A stretch of 64,000 nt of DNA from Chloroflexota bacterium. GTDB taxonomy: Bacteria > Chloroflexota > Limnocylindria > Limnocylindrales > CSP1-4. A program made the position numbers and the translations under genes. The notes beneath the pieces were generated by a model. That model saw only the letters and a program-made list of their open reading frames with translations, had not been told where the DNA came from and made no database searches. The DNA is taken from positions 1-64,000 of the forward strand of contig JAJYLZ010000004.1 of assembly GCA_021787395.1 (NCBI GenBank), given 5' to 3'. Below are positions 25,349 through 34,005 of this stretch, piece by piece. Numbering within the stretch: position 1 is the stretch's first letter; each line of letters opens with the position of its first letter.

Positions 25349-25646
25349 TCAGATCTCCCCCAGCCGGTCCCACCACATCGGGTGCGGCACCACCAGCCCC
25401 TTCTTGATCCGCCGGCAGTAGTTCTCGGACAGCCCCGTCGCCTCGACCAGGTCGCGCACCGGCACAATGGCGAGCCTCGGCAGGATGTCCCGCCCGAACG
25501 CGCCCGGGTCTGACGGCCACGCGTGCGTGCTCTGCCACTCGCGCGCCTCGGCGACCCGGCCCGACGCGGCCTCCCGCAGCCGCCCCCGCCCCGCCTCGGT
25601 GAGCTCGGACGCGGCCCCCGGCCCGTGGCGCGCCGACAGGACCCGG
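25349..25646 (-). pseudogene. cas1 3'-end fragment (C-terminal ~98 residues)
   Basis: Reads RVLSARHGPGAASELTEAGR..., GRDILPRLAIVPVRDLVEAT, GLSENYCRRIKKGLVVPHPM...WWDRLGEI, ending with TGA at 25349-25351. It matches residues ~421-517 of the intact Cas1 at 8880-10508 with a few changes, and the match breaks off sharply at ~25646 where unrelated sequence begins. The zinc finger and catalytic domain are absent. It lies just after the stop of gene 24584-25324, again convergent with a cargo gene. Confidence 0.82.
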
Positions 25647-25951
25647 GGAGCGCGGCGAACGGCGGCTCGACGTGGTCGAGTTCCTCGAGGTGGCAGCGAC
25701 CCTCGGGCTCGACGCCGACGCCGTCATAGCGGAGGTGCGGGCGCAGATGCGTTGGAGAAGTGAGACTAGGCAGTCTCGCTCCTCTCGCCGACACCGAGGC
25801 GTGTGCTCTTCGGCATCTTGACCTGGAGCGGCACGGAGACGACGCTGAACCGAGGTGACCCGCGTGGCTTGCGCGTTCGCGGCTGCAGAACGACCACTTC
25901 CACGTGGCCCGATGCTGACGGCGCGGACAGCGACACGACGAGGGAAGGGCG
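25647..25951. other. Gene-free stretch after the cas1 fragment
   Basis: About 300 bp with no credible gene, TIR or hairpin. The expected right end of the second casposon was searched for here (CTACTACCCC followed by GTCAACGAGG) and not found. Confidence 0.4.
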
Positions 25952-26161
25952 ATGGGGGACAGCGAGCGACGCAAGGTCGAGCGGTCAGGCGCGTTCCTCG
26001 CCCCTGGCCGGCCCCTCGCCACGCCCATCAGGACGCTGTCGGACGAGTATCACGACCGACCGGAACCGGAGGATTCGGACGTCGTCCCGCCGCGTGAGCC
26101 GGAAGGCGCCGTCACGCGCCTGTTCCACCGGCTGACCGGCAAGCACCCGCACCTGGACTGA
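25952..26161 (+). CDS. Small hypothetical protein (69 aa)
   Basis: ATG 25952 follows a good AGGGAAGGG ribosome-binding site by a few bases. The product is charged and Pro-rich (SDEYHDRPEPEDSDVVPPRE), ends GAVTRLFHRLTGKHPHLD, and has no membrane segment. No family recognised. Short length and lack of context leave some doubt. Confidence 0.45.
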   Translation: MGDSERRKVERSGAFLAPGRPLATPIRTLSDEYHDRPEPEDSDVVPPREPEGAVTRLFHRLTGKHPHLD

Positions 26162-26257
26162 CGAAGCCTCGTCCTACGGAGATGGCGTCCCGGGAGCCTC
26201 GACTTTCGGCCGGCGTTTGCACGCGAGCCGCTCGGCACCGCGTGAGATCATGGGGCC

Positions 26258-27061
26258 GTGCAAGACGGCGAGCCGCAGTTCGGGACGTGGAGCAGCTACA
26301 GCGGAGCCGACTCCCTCGCCCTCGCCCTCCTCCTCCTGGTGGCCGCAGTCGCCGTCGCCTACCTGTCGACGCGCCTCAAGGCGCCCCAGGCGGCCAGACG
26401 TCCGGGGCGCGCGATCACGACCCTGATCGTGGTTCTGTGGCTCCTCTCGATCCTGACCTTGCTCGTCTGCGCCGGTGTCGAGGGCCAGCAGGCGCTTACC
26501 GCCTACCCCGGCTACTTCAGCGCGGTTCCGGTCGACCCGATCAGCCCGGTCACGGACACGCTCGTGGTGGTGACCTTCGTCACGGTGTTCACCGTCGTGT
26601 TCTACCGGCCCGGAGGCGGGCTGCGCGTTGCCTTCGCCAGCGCGGCCATGGCTTCAGCGGCGGCGCCCATGCTGTTCGAGCTGCCGTTCGACCTCGTCGT
26701 TATGGGGCGGACCTACCCGCCGATCCCGCCCGACCCGACCCTGTACCGCCTGCTCTTCTTCCTGCCCCTGTTCCTGGTCGAGGTCTCGACCTTCGCGGTG
26801 CTCGCCCTGACCCCGATGGTCCGGATGACCAGGCCGATGCTGGTCGCGCTGGCTGCGATGCTCCTGGTGTTCGCCGCCTGGGCCGCGCTGTTCGGGTTCG
26901 CCTACCCCTCATCGACGGGCCCGTACGCCCTGAACATCACCTCCAAGGTCCTGGCCTTCGCGGCCGTCATCGCCATGTTCCTGCCCGAGGGCTGGCGTCG
27001 CGCCCGGTCCGCCGTCTCGGAGGGAGGCGTGCCGCCGCGGGAGGAGCGGGTCGGGCTCTGA
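26258..27061 (+). CDS. Multi-pass membrane protein (hypothetical)
   Basis: A 267-aa protein starting at GTG 26258. About seven hydrophobic segments are visible: residues ~19-40, 55-75, 100-118, 128-150, 168-188, 197-218 and 228-244, separated by short loops. Charged residues are few apart from the basic C-terminal tail (EGWRRARSAV). No family was recognised. It converges with the SHOCT protein gene (27130-28116). Confidence 0.6.
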   Translation: MQDGEPQFGTWSSYSGADSLALALLLLVAAVAVAYLSTRLKAPQAARRPGRAITTLIVVLWLLSILTLLVCAGVEGQQALTAYPGYFSAVPVDPISPVTDTLVVVTFVTVFTVVFYRPGGGLRVAFASAAMASAAAPMLFELPFDLVVMGRTYPPIPPDPTLYRLLFFLPLFLVEVSTFAVLALTPMVRMTRPMLVALAAMLLVFAAWAALFGFAYPSSTGPYALNITSKVLAFAAVIAMFLPEGWRRARSAVSEGGVPPREERVGL

Positions 27062-27129
27062 AGGCCAGGCTTGCCCGCGCTGCCCTGAGCTCGCGTGATC
27101 GGAAGGGCCGGCGGTGTCGCGGGTCGGGA

Positions 27130-28116
27130 CTAGATCCGCCCGAGGATGTCCTGCTTCTTCTTCTCGTAGTCGTCTGAGCTGATCAGACCGTCCTCGCGGA
27201 GCTGCCTCAGGTCCGAGAGCGCTCCACGAGGGTCGGCTGCCGCGTGCACGGCAGCTGGCGCCGGTGCGGGCGCACTCGGCGCGGCCGTCACCGCGCCGGC
27301 GATCGCGTCGAGGGCCGCCGCGATCCGGCCGCCGTCGCGCCCCTTGAAGCGCCTCCAGAAGCGAGGGGCGATGAGGCGGTTCCAGAGGAGGCCACCGACG
27401 ACAAGACCTCCAAAGACGTAGACGTAGACCGGCGCCCTCGAGTCCGCGGGAAGCTGCGCGGCGTACCCCGCGAGGAGCAGCCCAACGACGGCAATCACCG
27501 CGATGAGGGTGAGCGGGTTCCTCCGGATGACGCTGAACGGCGACGAGGGGGCCATAGCCCAGTCGCGTGTCGAGTGGTTCCGCACCGCGACGAAGGGGCT
27601 GTCGCCCGCGGCCCTGCTCGCCCACACCGCCGAGACGAGGTGGCCGTCGGCGACCGCGACGTCCCACCCCTTCAGCTTGACGGGGTGCACGTAGCCGTCG
27701 GACCGGTGGACGAAGAACTGGTCGTGGACGGTGGTCTCGACGGGCTTGATGACGCCGCCGCCACCACCGCCGTAGACGTTCCCAAACGCGTCGGTGGAGA
27801 CGTGGGACCCCCTGATGACCCCACCGCCGCCGTGGACGTCGGCCAGCTTGCCGGCGCCCTCGACGCGGCCCGTCACGTGATACAGCTCCACGCCATCGTC
27901 CCCGGCGTGCACCCGGAAGGGATCCGTCGCGTCCAGCTGCAGCCGGGCGCGAATAAGCAGGATCGGGAGGGCGATGGCTAGCAGGATCGACAGGATCGCG
28001 TCGTCGTTGGGACTCGCATAGTCAACAAACGAAAGGATCAGGCCGACGCCGAAGTACACCGCGACCGCGAGCAAGAGGAAGGCCGGGATGCCAGTCACCG
28101 TGCGAATGCGAGCCAC
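27130..28116 (-). CDS. Membrane protein with C-terminal SHOCT domain
   Basis: A 328-aa protein started at GTG 28116 with a GGAGGG site 7 nt before. Two N-terminal membrane segments (IPAFLLLAVAVYFGVGLILS and LLAIALPILLIRA), a ~130-aa soluble domain with a Gly-rich stretch (VYGGGGGGVIKPVETTVHDQ), two more membrane segments (LTLIAVIAVVGLLLAGYA, YVYVFGGLVVGGLLW), and a SHOCT domain at the end (LRQLREDGLISSDDYEKKKQ...ILGRI). SHOCT modules mediate oligomerisation. The leader contains an inverted copy of the interspersed element (28149-28179). Function unknown. Confidence 0.7.
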   Translation of the reverse strand: MARIRTVTGIPAFLLLAVAVYFGVGLILSFVDYASPNDDAILSILLAIALPILLIRARLQLDATDPFRVHAGDDGVELYHVTGRVEGAGKLADVHGGGGVIRGSHVSTDAFGNVYGGGGGGVIKPVETTVHDQFFVHRSDGYVHPVKLKGWDVAVADGHLVSAVWASRAAGDSPFVAVRNHSTRDWAMAPSSPFSVIRRNPLTLIAVIAVVGLLLAGYAAQLPADSRAPVYVYVFGGLVVGGLLWNRLIAPRFWRRFKGRDGGRIAAALDAIAGAVTAAPSAPAPAPAAVHAAADPRGALSDLRQLREDGLISSDDYEKKKQDILGRI

Positions 28117-28148
28117 AGCGTGTCCCTCCAGCGCTCTCTGGACACAGG

Positions 28149-28179
28149 GGCCGGGCTCGCCAGTGGCTCGACGCGGCTC
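28149..28179 (-). repeat. Interspersed leader element, copy 3 (diverged)
   Basis: On the minus strand it shares the perfect 15-bp core CGAGCCACTGGCGAG with copies at 7749-7780 and 23135-23166. It lies 33 bp upstream of the SHOCT gene start and points towards it. Confidence 0.55.
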
Positions 28180-28593
28180 AGGCGACCGGGACGCGGGCCG
28201 CGTGTCAATGCCTCCCCAACGCGCGGAGCATCCCATGCCCGCAGAACGCCGCCAAGCTTGCATTCTCGTTGCAGAACTGCAGGCGGCGCCGGCGCCGGTG
28301 CATCACATCGGACGGAACCGCGCGCCAAGAGAGGGTGCTTCCCGCAAGGGGCGTGCCGCCAGCGGGACAGCCGTCCGAAGGCGTGCGGGGGTGCCGAATG
28401 GGAACGGAGCACGCAGCGCGGACCTGCGCTCGGCAGCATCGACCGATACGTCGCGGGGTGTCGTGTCGCGCACAGCCGACGTGTCGTCGCGGCCCCATTT
28501 GACGCCCGCCGACCCGGCTCGTAGGGTGCGCTCCAGGGCCCGGTGCGCCGTGGCGCGGGGAGGCCCGGCCGACTGCTGTGCTTGGAGGGCGCG
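28180..28593. other. Divergent intergenic region
   Basis: About 415 bp between the SHOCT gene (minus) and the Asp-box protein (plus). No gene, hairpin or clear promoter was recognised apart from the ribosome-binding site GGAGG before 28594. Confidence 0.4.
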
Positions 28594-29961
28594 ATGTCCA
28601 GGATCCGGGTCGTGCTGGCGGTGGCGTTCCTGCTCGGGGCGATGCTGCCTGCGGGCGTCCTCGCCGCCCAGACGTCCCCGTCGCCGCTCCGCCTGGGCTA
28701 CTGCGGGGGTGACGACTGGGAGCCCACCCTCGCCCAGAGCGGCCGGCTCATCGTGGCCGCCATCACCCACTACCAGGGCGATCCCACGTGCGATCCCGCG
28801 TCGGCAAGCCCCCAGGCGATCTACATCCAGACCTCGACTGACGGCGGCGCCCACTGGACCGCGCCCCACGCCGCGTGGACCGGCCCGCTCGACGGCGTGA
28901 CCTACCCCCGCCAGGCCGACCCAAGCCTGGCCATCGACGCGTCCGGCAACGTGTACCTCGCGTTCCTGGGCTACGGGCTGAACGGCGGCCACACCGACGT
29001 CGTCGTCGCCAAGTCCAGCGACGGCGGGGCCACCTTCTCCACGGCGGCCAAGACCAACGCGAAGGACTGCAAGAACTGCGACCACGAGAAGCTGGTCGCC
29101 GCGCCCAGCGGGCTGTACGTCGCCTACTCGCAGGCGGCCAACCACTTCATCGCGCTGTCCACCGACGGCGGCAGCACCTGGACGCAGTCCACGGTGCTCA
29201 AGGCCGACGTGGTCGCCTTCGCCGAGGGCGGCGTCGTGGACGCCCACGGCAACGTCGTGTTCGCGTGGGCCGACTGCCAGTCCAGCTCCTGCTCCGGCAG
29301 TCCCGCGGTGGACTACCGCGTCTCGAGGACGGCGCCGGGGACCCTCGCCACCAGCTTCGTGGTCGTCGGCACGGCCGTGCAGGGCCCCGACTGCCCGTTC
29401 AGCTCGTGCGGCTTCGCGTACTGGAGCCCGCAGGACGCCATCGGCATCGACGCCGCCGGCACCCTCTACCTCGCGGCGGGCCAGGGCCAGTCCTCGACCA
29501 CCCGGAAGAGCCCGCCGATCGTGAACCTGTTCAGCTCGGCCGACGGCGGCGCCACCTGGACGGCGCTGGGGCGCGTGGACGACAAGGATGCCTCCGGCTG
29601 CGCCGACTCCACCTGCTATGCGCTCTTCCCGACCGTGATCGGCGGGTCGGCCGGCCAGGTGTCCGTGGCGTGGATGGACGACCGCGCCGGCAGCCCGATC
29701 GACCACATGAACGGCTGGAACGTGTGGCTGCGCTCGTCCTCCGACGGCGGCGTCTCCTGGACCGGCCCCTCGGTCAAGGTCTCCGGCTACGACCCGAGCC
29801 AGGCGCAGGAGCAGCCCAACGGGTTCCTGTTCCCGTACGGCGACTACATGGGCATGGGCATCAACCGGTGCGGCGCCCCGATGCTCGTCTGGGGCGAGGG
29901 CCAGGACTGGGTCGGCGGCGCCAGCCACCCCGGCCACGTCGAGTTCCGCTCGATGTGCTGA
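28594..29961 (+). CDS. Exported Asp-box (BNR) repeat protein, sialidase-like propeller
   Basis: A 455-aa protein started at ATG 28594 (TTGGAGGGCGCG upstream). Signal peptide MSRIRVVLAVAFLLGAMLPA, cleaved near LAA. At least five Asp-box repeats are visible: STDGGAHW, SSDGGATF, STDGGSTW, SADGGATW, SSDGGVSW, spaced as in six-bladed sialidase-type propellers. Cysteine pairs (CKNCDH, CPFSSCGF, CADSTC) suggest disulfides. The sialidase catalytic Arg triad and Tyr/Glu pair could not be located, so enzymatic activity is not claimed. Confidence 0.8.
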   Translation: MSRIRVVLAVAFLLGAMLPAGVLAAQTSPSPLRLGYCGGDDWEPTLAQSGRLIVAAITHYQGDPTCDPASASPQAIYIQTSTDGGAHWTAPHAAWTGPLDGVTYPRQADPSLAIDASGNVYLAFLGYGLNGGHTDVVVAKSSDGGATFSTAAKTNAKDCKNCDHEKLVAAPSGLYVAYSQAANHFIALSTDGGSTWTQSTVLKADVVAFAEGGVVDAHGNVVFAWADCQSSSCSGSPAVDYRVSRTAPGTLATSFVVVGTAVQGPDCPFSSCGFAYWSPQDAIGIDAAGTLYLAAGQGQSSTTRKSPPIVNLFSSADGGATWTALGRVDDKDASGCADSTCYALFPTVIGGSAGQVSVAWMDDRAGSPIDHMNGWNVWLRSSSDGGVSWTGPSVKVSGYDPSQAQEQPNGFLFPYGDYMGMGINRCGAPMLVWGEGQDWVGGASHPGHVEFRSMC

Positions 29962-29983
29962 GCGGGCGGGGCATCGTGGACTC

Positions 29984-31318
29984 CTAGCTGCCGCCGACAC
30001 GGCGGGCGCGGAGCCCGGCGAGCCGCCCGCCGCCCGGAGCGGCCGCCACGGCGCCGAGACACGCGGCCGCCGTGAGCACGAGCAGCGCGATCGTGAAGAC
30101 GTGGAGCCCGGTGGCCTGGTCGACCACGACGAGGGCGGCCAGGCCCGCGACGCCCGCGATGGCGGCCCACCGCTCGGATGGGTCCGACTCCTCGGAGGCG
30201 AGGATCGGCACCACGAGGAAGACGAGCGTGCAGTCCTGGGTGAACAGGTTGGGGTTCGTCAGCAGGACGACCCCGACGCCCGCGGCGAGGACCCGGCGAC
30301 TCCCCGGCGAGTCGAAGCCCGGCCGCTGGGCGGCGGCCGCGGCGAGCCACAGGCCGACGAGCGCGACTGACAGCACAGCCCAGAGCGCGTCGACCGCGCC
30401 GACCTGGCCCTGGCCGAAGGCGCCGACCAGCAGGCCGTTGAGCCCCTCGGTCGAGGCCAGCGAACCCTGCCAGGCCGACGGGGCGAGGGCTCCGGCGCCC
30501 TCGAAGTGGCTGACGCCGACCTGCAGCAGGTACGCGGCGTAGCTGGCGTACGTGTCGATCCCGGCGAAGGGCAGGCCGCCGACCGCGAGGACGAGGCCGC
30601 CGAGGACGGCCCAGGCGATGGGCGTCCAGCGACGGCCGAGCGCGAGCGCGACGATCGGCAGGACGAGGAGCTGCGGCTTGAGCCACCAGCTGGCGAGCGC
30701 GAGGCCGGCCAGCCGCCATGAGCCGCGGCGCGCGGCCAAGAGCGCCGCTCCGCCCCCGACCAGCAGCACGGCCGACCACTGGCCCTCCGCCAGCGACACG
30801 ATCGCGGGCTCGCTGAGCGCGACCAGGAACGCGGCCGCGATCCGCTGCGGCAGCGGCAGCGGTCGCGCCAGCCACGCCCCGGCGCCGAGGAGCAGCGCGA
30901 GGCTGATGCCCGCCCAGACCGCCCGCGCCACCTCCACCGGGAGCGCTGCCAGCGGGGCGAAGGCGACGGCCGCGAAGGGCGGGTTGATGAACGGCATGTA
31001 CCCGTTCGCGCCGATCGGGCTCGGGATCACCGTGCGCTGGATCGCCGTCAGGGCGGCCGGCTCGTAGAGCGCGCCGGGGCGGCCATCGAGAACCAGCCGT
31101 CCAGCCGCCCAGAACGCGAGGAAGTCGTGGTGCGAGCCTGGCCCCATCGGTGCGGCCAACTCCTCGACCAGGCCGACGAGCAGCCCGAGGCCGACGACGA
31201 GCATCGCGGCCGCCCCGACCCACAGGAGGCGACGGCCTCGGGGAGCCCGGGCGGCGGAGCCGAGCCGCGCCGGCAGCGCCGTCCGGCCCGGCGACCCGTA
31301 GCGAAGAGGGGAGGCCAT
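29984..31318 (-). CDS. Integral-membrane glycosyltransferase, GT87/DUF2029-like
   Basis: A 444-aa polytopic protein started at ATG 31318 (the open frame extends upstream as low-complexity Arg-rich sequence). About ten hydrophobic segments. The first extracytoplasmic loop contains HHDFLAFWAAGRLVLDGRPG then ALYEPAALTAIQ, the typical GT-C loop with a conserved acidic residue (D in HHDF), as in the polyprenyl-phosphate-mannose-dependent GT87 family. A second landmark is NGYMPFINPPFAAVAFAPLA. The sugar donor and acceptor cannot be deduced. Single gene. Confidence 0.8.
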   Translation of the reverse strand: MASPLRYGSPGRTALPARLGSAARAPRGRRLLWVGAAAMLVVGLGLLVGLVEELAAPMGPGSHHDFLAFWAAGRLVLDGRPGALYEPAALTAIQRTVIPSPIGANGYMPFINPPFAAVAFAPLAALPVEVARAVWAGISLALLLGAGAWLARPLPLPQRIAAAFLVALSEPAIVSLAEGQWSAVLLVGGGAALLAARRGSWRLAGLALASWWLKPQLLVLPIVALALGRRWTPIAWAVLGGLVLAVGGLPFAGIDTYASYAAYLLQVGVSHFEGAGALAPSAWQGSLASTEGLNGLLVGAFGQGQVGAVDALWAVLSVALVGLWLAAAAAQRPGFDSPGSRRVLAAGVGVVLLTNPNLFTQDCTLVFLVVPILASEESDPSERWAAIAGVAGLAALVVVDQATGLHVFTIALLVLTAAACLGAVAAAPGGGRLAGLRARRVGGS

Positions 31319-31536
31319 GACCCTCGATGGTGCCACACGCCTCGCTGGGAGTCGGGGCCCCATTCGCCGCGCGCTGCCGCCCGGGCCACCCGGTGGCCAA
31401 GTGGTTCCGTCGCGGCGCAGACGGGCCATCCCGCGGTCCGAGCGACTCGCGGCGATCACAAGGAGGCAGCGTTCGGCCCACAGCGCGCCCGAGACATCCC
31501 TGCGCGGAACGGTAGGGCCACCCGCTGGCCCGCGGC

Positions 31537-32190
31537 TCAACTGCCCCAGCGGTACAGCGGGTGCAACTCAGCCCAGTCGCCGTGGTCGGTGTCGAGCACG
31601 TAGCGGCCCTCCATCCAAACGTGCTCGCCCACGGCGGGGAAGCGGTTCGGCAGCGGGTCGGGGTCGGATCGGCAGATCGGGATCGCGTCGGACTGGCTCA
31701 CCTTCCCCACGCACACCGGCTCGATGACGAGGTCGCCCAGTTCCTCGCCCTGGTTCGCCGGCCGGAGGAGGCTTCGGTACGGCGCGTCGAGCCGCAGCAG
31801 GATGTGCAGGTCGCCGTCGGCCTCTCGGCGGATCGCGTCGACCGTGCCCGAGACGCGAATGCAGGCGCGGACCACCTGCAGCCGCCATGGGTGGTAGACG
31901 TACCGGTCCTGGTCGGTCGGCTTGCAGGCGGCTGCGGCCTGGGGCTTCGTCGTCGCGCGAGCGCGGGTGCCCGAGGGGGCTGCCGTCGCCGTGGTCGCGG
32001 TCGGGACGCCCGGGGGTGCCGACGCACCGGTCAGGTCACCGGGCGCCTCGCTTGAGAGTGTCGCCAGCGTGCTCGGTAGCGAGCCCGACGAGCCCGACGA
32101 GCCCGAGTCGGAGGAGCCGAGCACGTACAGCGCGGCGAGCGCGGCAACCACGACGAGGGCGGCCGGGGTGCGCGACGACGATCGGGCCAC
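31537..32190 (-). CDS. Membrane-anchored exported protein (hypothetical)
   Basis: A 217-aa protein if started at GTG 32190, which has an AAGGGA site 4 nt before; ATG 32268 is a longer alternative. The N-terminal anchor (TPAALVVVAALAALYVLGSS) is followed by a Ser/Gly/Thr/Ala-rich linker (~residues 30-85) and a globular domain with three cysteines (ACKPTDQDRYVYHPWRLQVV, EPVCVGKV, IPICRSDPDP). The domain looks like an OB-type fold found in other exported Chloroflexota proteins (HILLRLDAPYRSLL, EGRYVLDTDHGDWAELHP). Function unknown. Confidence 0.65.
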   Translation of the reverse strand: MARSSSRTPAALVVVAALAALYVLGSSDSGSSGSSGSLPSTLATLSSEAPGDLTGASAPPGVPTATTATAAPSGTRARATTKPQAAAACKPTDQDRYVYHPWRLQVVRACIRVSGTVDAIRREADGDLHILLRLDAPYRSLLRPANQGEELGDLVIEPVCVGKVSQSDAIPICRSDPDPLPNRFPAVGEHVWMEGRYVLDTDHGDWAELHPLYRWGS

Positions 32191-32393
32191 GGGGTCCCTT
32201 GTGGCAGCGGCGGCGCTCCGCGCTTGGTGCGGATCATAGTCCCCAGCCCCAGCCCACAGGGCGGCCATCGGGCGGCCCCGTCCATCGCACGCCCCCGCCC
32301 GTCGCACGGGATGGTGCCGGCCGGCGCTGGATCGACGTGGTCGATGCTCCCGACGAGCGGGTCGGTCCTCCGGTTGGTTCCACTGATCCCCAG

Positions 32394-32493
32394 GCGCACC
32401 TCCGCCGTTCGCCGGGCGCACCTCCGCCGTTCGCCGGGCACACCTCCGCCGTTCGCCGGGCGCACCTCCGCCGTTCGCCGGGCGCACCTCCGC
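32394..32493. repeat. 22-bp tandem repeat, 4.5 copies
   Basis: Units at 32394, 32416, 32438, 32460 and a partial at 32482, each GCGCACCTCCGCCGTTCGCC plus GG (the third has GCACACC). The unit length is not a multiple of three, so it is not a protein repeat; 22 bp equals about two helical turns. It runs directly into the palindrome array at 32493. Confidence 0.85.
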
Positions 32494-32662
32494 ACAACCA
32501 GCAGTTGTAGTTGCGCGCAGGACGGCCGGTCCGACGCCCGCCACACCACCCACAGTTGTGCGGCACACGGCAAGCCGGGCGACTGGGGCGTGCCGCACAA
32601 GTGGGAGTTGTGCGGGGGCGCCCAGAGCCCGGCGCCGACGCCGGACACAACCCACGGTTGTG
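32493..32662. repeat. Array of four 17-bp palindromes CACAA-N7-TTGTG at ~51-bp spacing
   Basis: Sites: 32493-32509 (CACAA ccagcag TTGTA), 32544-32560 (CACCA cccacag TTGTG), 32596-32612 (CACAA gtgggag TTGTG, extended to perfect CCGCACAA/TTGTGCGG arms) and 32646-32662 (CACAA cccacgg TTGTG). Start-to-start distances are 51, 52 and 50 bp, about five helical turns, so all face the same side of the DNA. The sequences between them are unrelated. Candidate multi-site operator upstream of 31537-32190. Confidence 0.75.
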
Positions 32663-32875
32663 CGGACATCCGCGCGGGCACTTGTGCGGGCACCCGGGCG
32701 TGCGCGTGTTGCGCGTGTGCTGTTCCCGCGCGGGCACTTGTATAGACGCCCTTGCGGGCTGACGGGGAGAGCGTCCATCGGGCCGCCGGGTGGCCCGTCT
32801 CGAGGAGCGAAGACCCCGCGGCCGAGCGGCGGACCACCGCGGCCCAGCGGCGGACCCCCGCGGACCCCCGGCCCG

Positions 32876-33481
32876 CTACCCCTCGGAGATCGCGAACGCC
32901 ACCGTCCGGCCGTGGACCTGGGCGAGCGCCAGCCAGACCTTGACCATCTCCTCGAGCACCTTGGCGTTGGGCAGGCCGCCGGCGTCCTCGGGCCGGAACC
33001 CGATCTCCGAGGCCAGCGCCATGGCGACCCGCTTGGCGTCGGGGTCATCGCCCGCGACGAACATGACGGCCGGCACGGTCCGGGCAGCCGCGGTCGGGTA
33101 GTTCTCGAAGCCGGTCGTGTTGAACGCCTTGGCCAGCTTCGCTCCGGGCAGCAGCTGGGCAAGGTCCTGGGTCGTCGAGCGCGCGGCCGCCTCGGCGTCG
33201 AACCGGTTCATCGCGTCGATCACGATCCGGCCGGCCAGAGACGGCAACTCGGCGACCGTGGCATTGATCGCCACCGGGCGCACGGCGAAGACCACCACAT
33301 CCGCGCCGTCAACGGCCTCGCCCGGCGGCAGGGCCACCGCGTCGGGGATCTCGGCGAGGGCCAGCTGGGTCTTGGTGCTGTCGGGGTCGCGCACCCCGAA
33401 CACGACGTCGTGGCCGACCGCCGTGAACGCCTTGCCGAGGCCGCCCCCGACGTTGCCGGCACCGAGGATCGCGATTCGCAT
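32876..33481 (-). CDS. NADPH-dependent F420 reductase-like oxidoreductase
   Basis: A 201-aa protein started at ATG 33481. The N-terminal Rossmann motif MRIAILGAGNVGGGLGKAF and the ADVVVFAVRP and KAFNTTGFENY segments are typical of the F420_oxidored (NADP oxidoreductase, coenzyme F420-dependent) family, which transfers hydride between NADPH and F420 or reduces other substrates. Actual F420 use is not proven here. The same frame is open far upstream through the 87-bp repeats, but MRIAILG is the natural family start. The next gene downstream (31537-32190) is ~690 bp away, across the repeat arrays. Confidence 0.85.
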   Translation of the reverse strand: MRIAILGAGNVGGGLGKAFTAVGHDVVFGVRDPDSTKTQLALAEIPDAVALPPGEAVDGADVVVFAVRPVAINATVAELPSLAGRIVIDAMNRFDAEAAARSTTQDLAQLLPGAKLAKAFNTTGFENYPTAAARTVPAVMFVAGDDPDAKRVAMALASEIGFRPEDAGGLPNAKVLEEMVKVWLALAQVHGRTVAFAISEG

Positions 33482-33611
33482 GGCCGCCTCCGCAGGGCCC
33501 GGCGCCCGGCGGCGCCGCGTCTGGCCATTCTCGCGCCCCGGACCGCGCCCTGCATCGACGGCGCGATGTGCCGCCGCTCTGCCCTGCCGCCGCCGACCTG
33601 GCGCCGCCGCC

Positions 33612-33830
33612 TCTACGCGTTCGCCCCTGACGCCCCTGCCGCTCCCTCCTGCCGCCGCTCTGCCCTGGCGCCGCCGCCCTGACGCGTTCGGCCCTGACGC
33701 GTTCGGCCCTGACGCTCGCGCCCCGCCGCTCCCTCCTGCCGCCGCTCTGCCCTGCCGCCGCCGCCCTGACGCGTTCGGCCCTGACGCGCTCGTCCCTGAC
33801 GCTCGCGCCCCGCCGCTCCCTCCTGACGCC
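33612..33830. repeat. 87-bp tandem repeat, about 2.5 copies
   Basis: Marker GCTCCCTCCT recurs at 33641, 33728 and 33815 (period 87), together with GACGCGTTCGGCCCTGACGC and GCCGCCGCTCTGCCCTG. Within each unit a 15-bp motif, CCCTGACGCGTTCGG, is itself repeated. The gap 33482-34005 holds nothing else. 87 is a multiple of three and the minus strand stays open, so a Gly/Ala/Ser/Arg repeat peptide could be read, but I consider it non-coding. Confidence 0.7.
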
Positions 33831-34005
33831 GCCCGCCCGCGGATGCCGGCGGCCGCCTGCGGCACCCGGGGCGACGACACACCCGCTTCGGGGGATGACC
33901 TCCGTACCGTCGAAACGGGCGGGCGCGGACCGGTACTGTGCACCGCAACACCCGCACGGGCTGCAGCCAGCGTGTCGGGTGGCCTCGGGGATCCATCGTC
34001 CAGGC

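Noticed and set aside
32493-32662. CRISPR-like array (short repeats with ~30-bp unrelated spacers)
   Set aside because: Only four copies, the repeat is degenerate within the 7-base centre, and no cas effector genes are near. A set of operator sites explains it better.
31537-33162. 541-codon minus-strand frame including the tandem repeats
   Set aside because: The upstream part reads through 22-bp repeats that are not codon multiples; only the part from about 32190 looks like protein.
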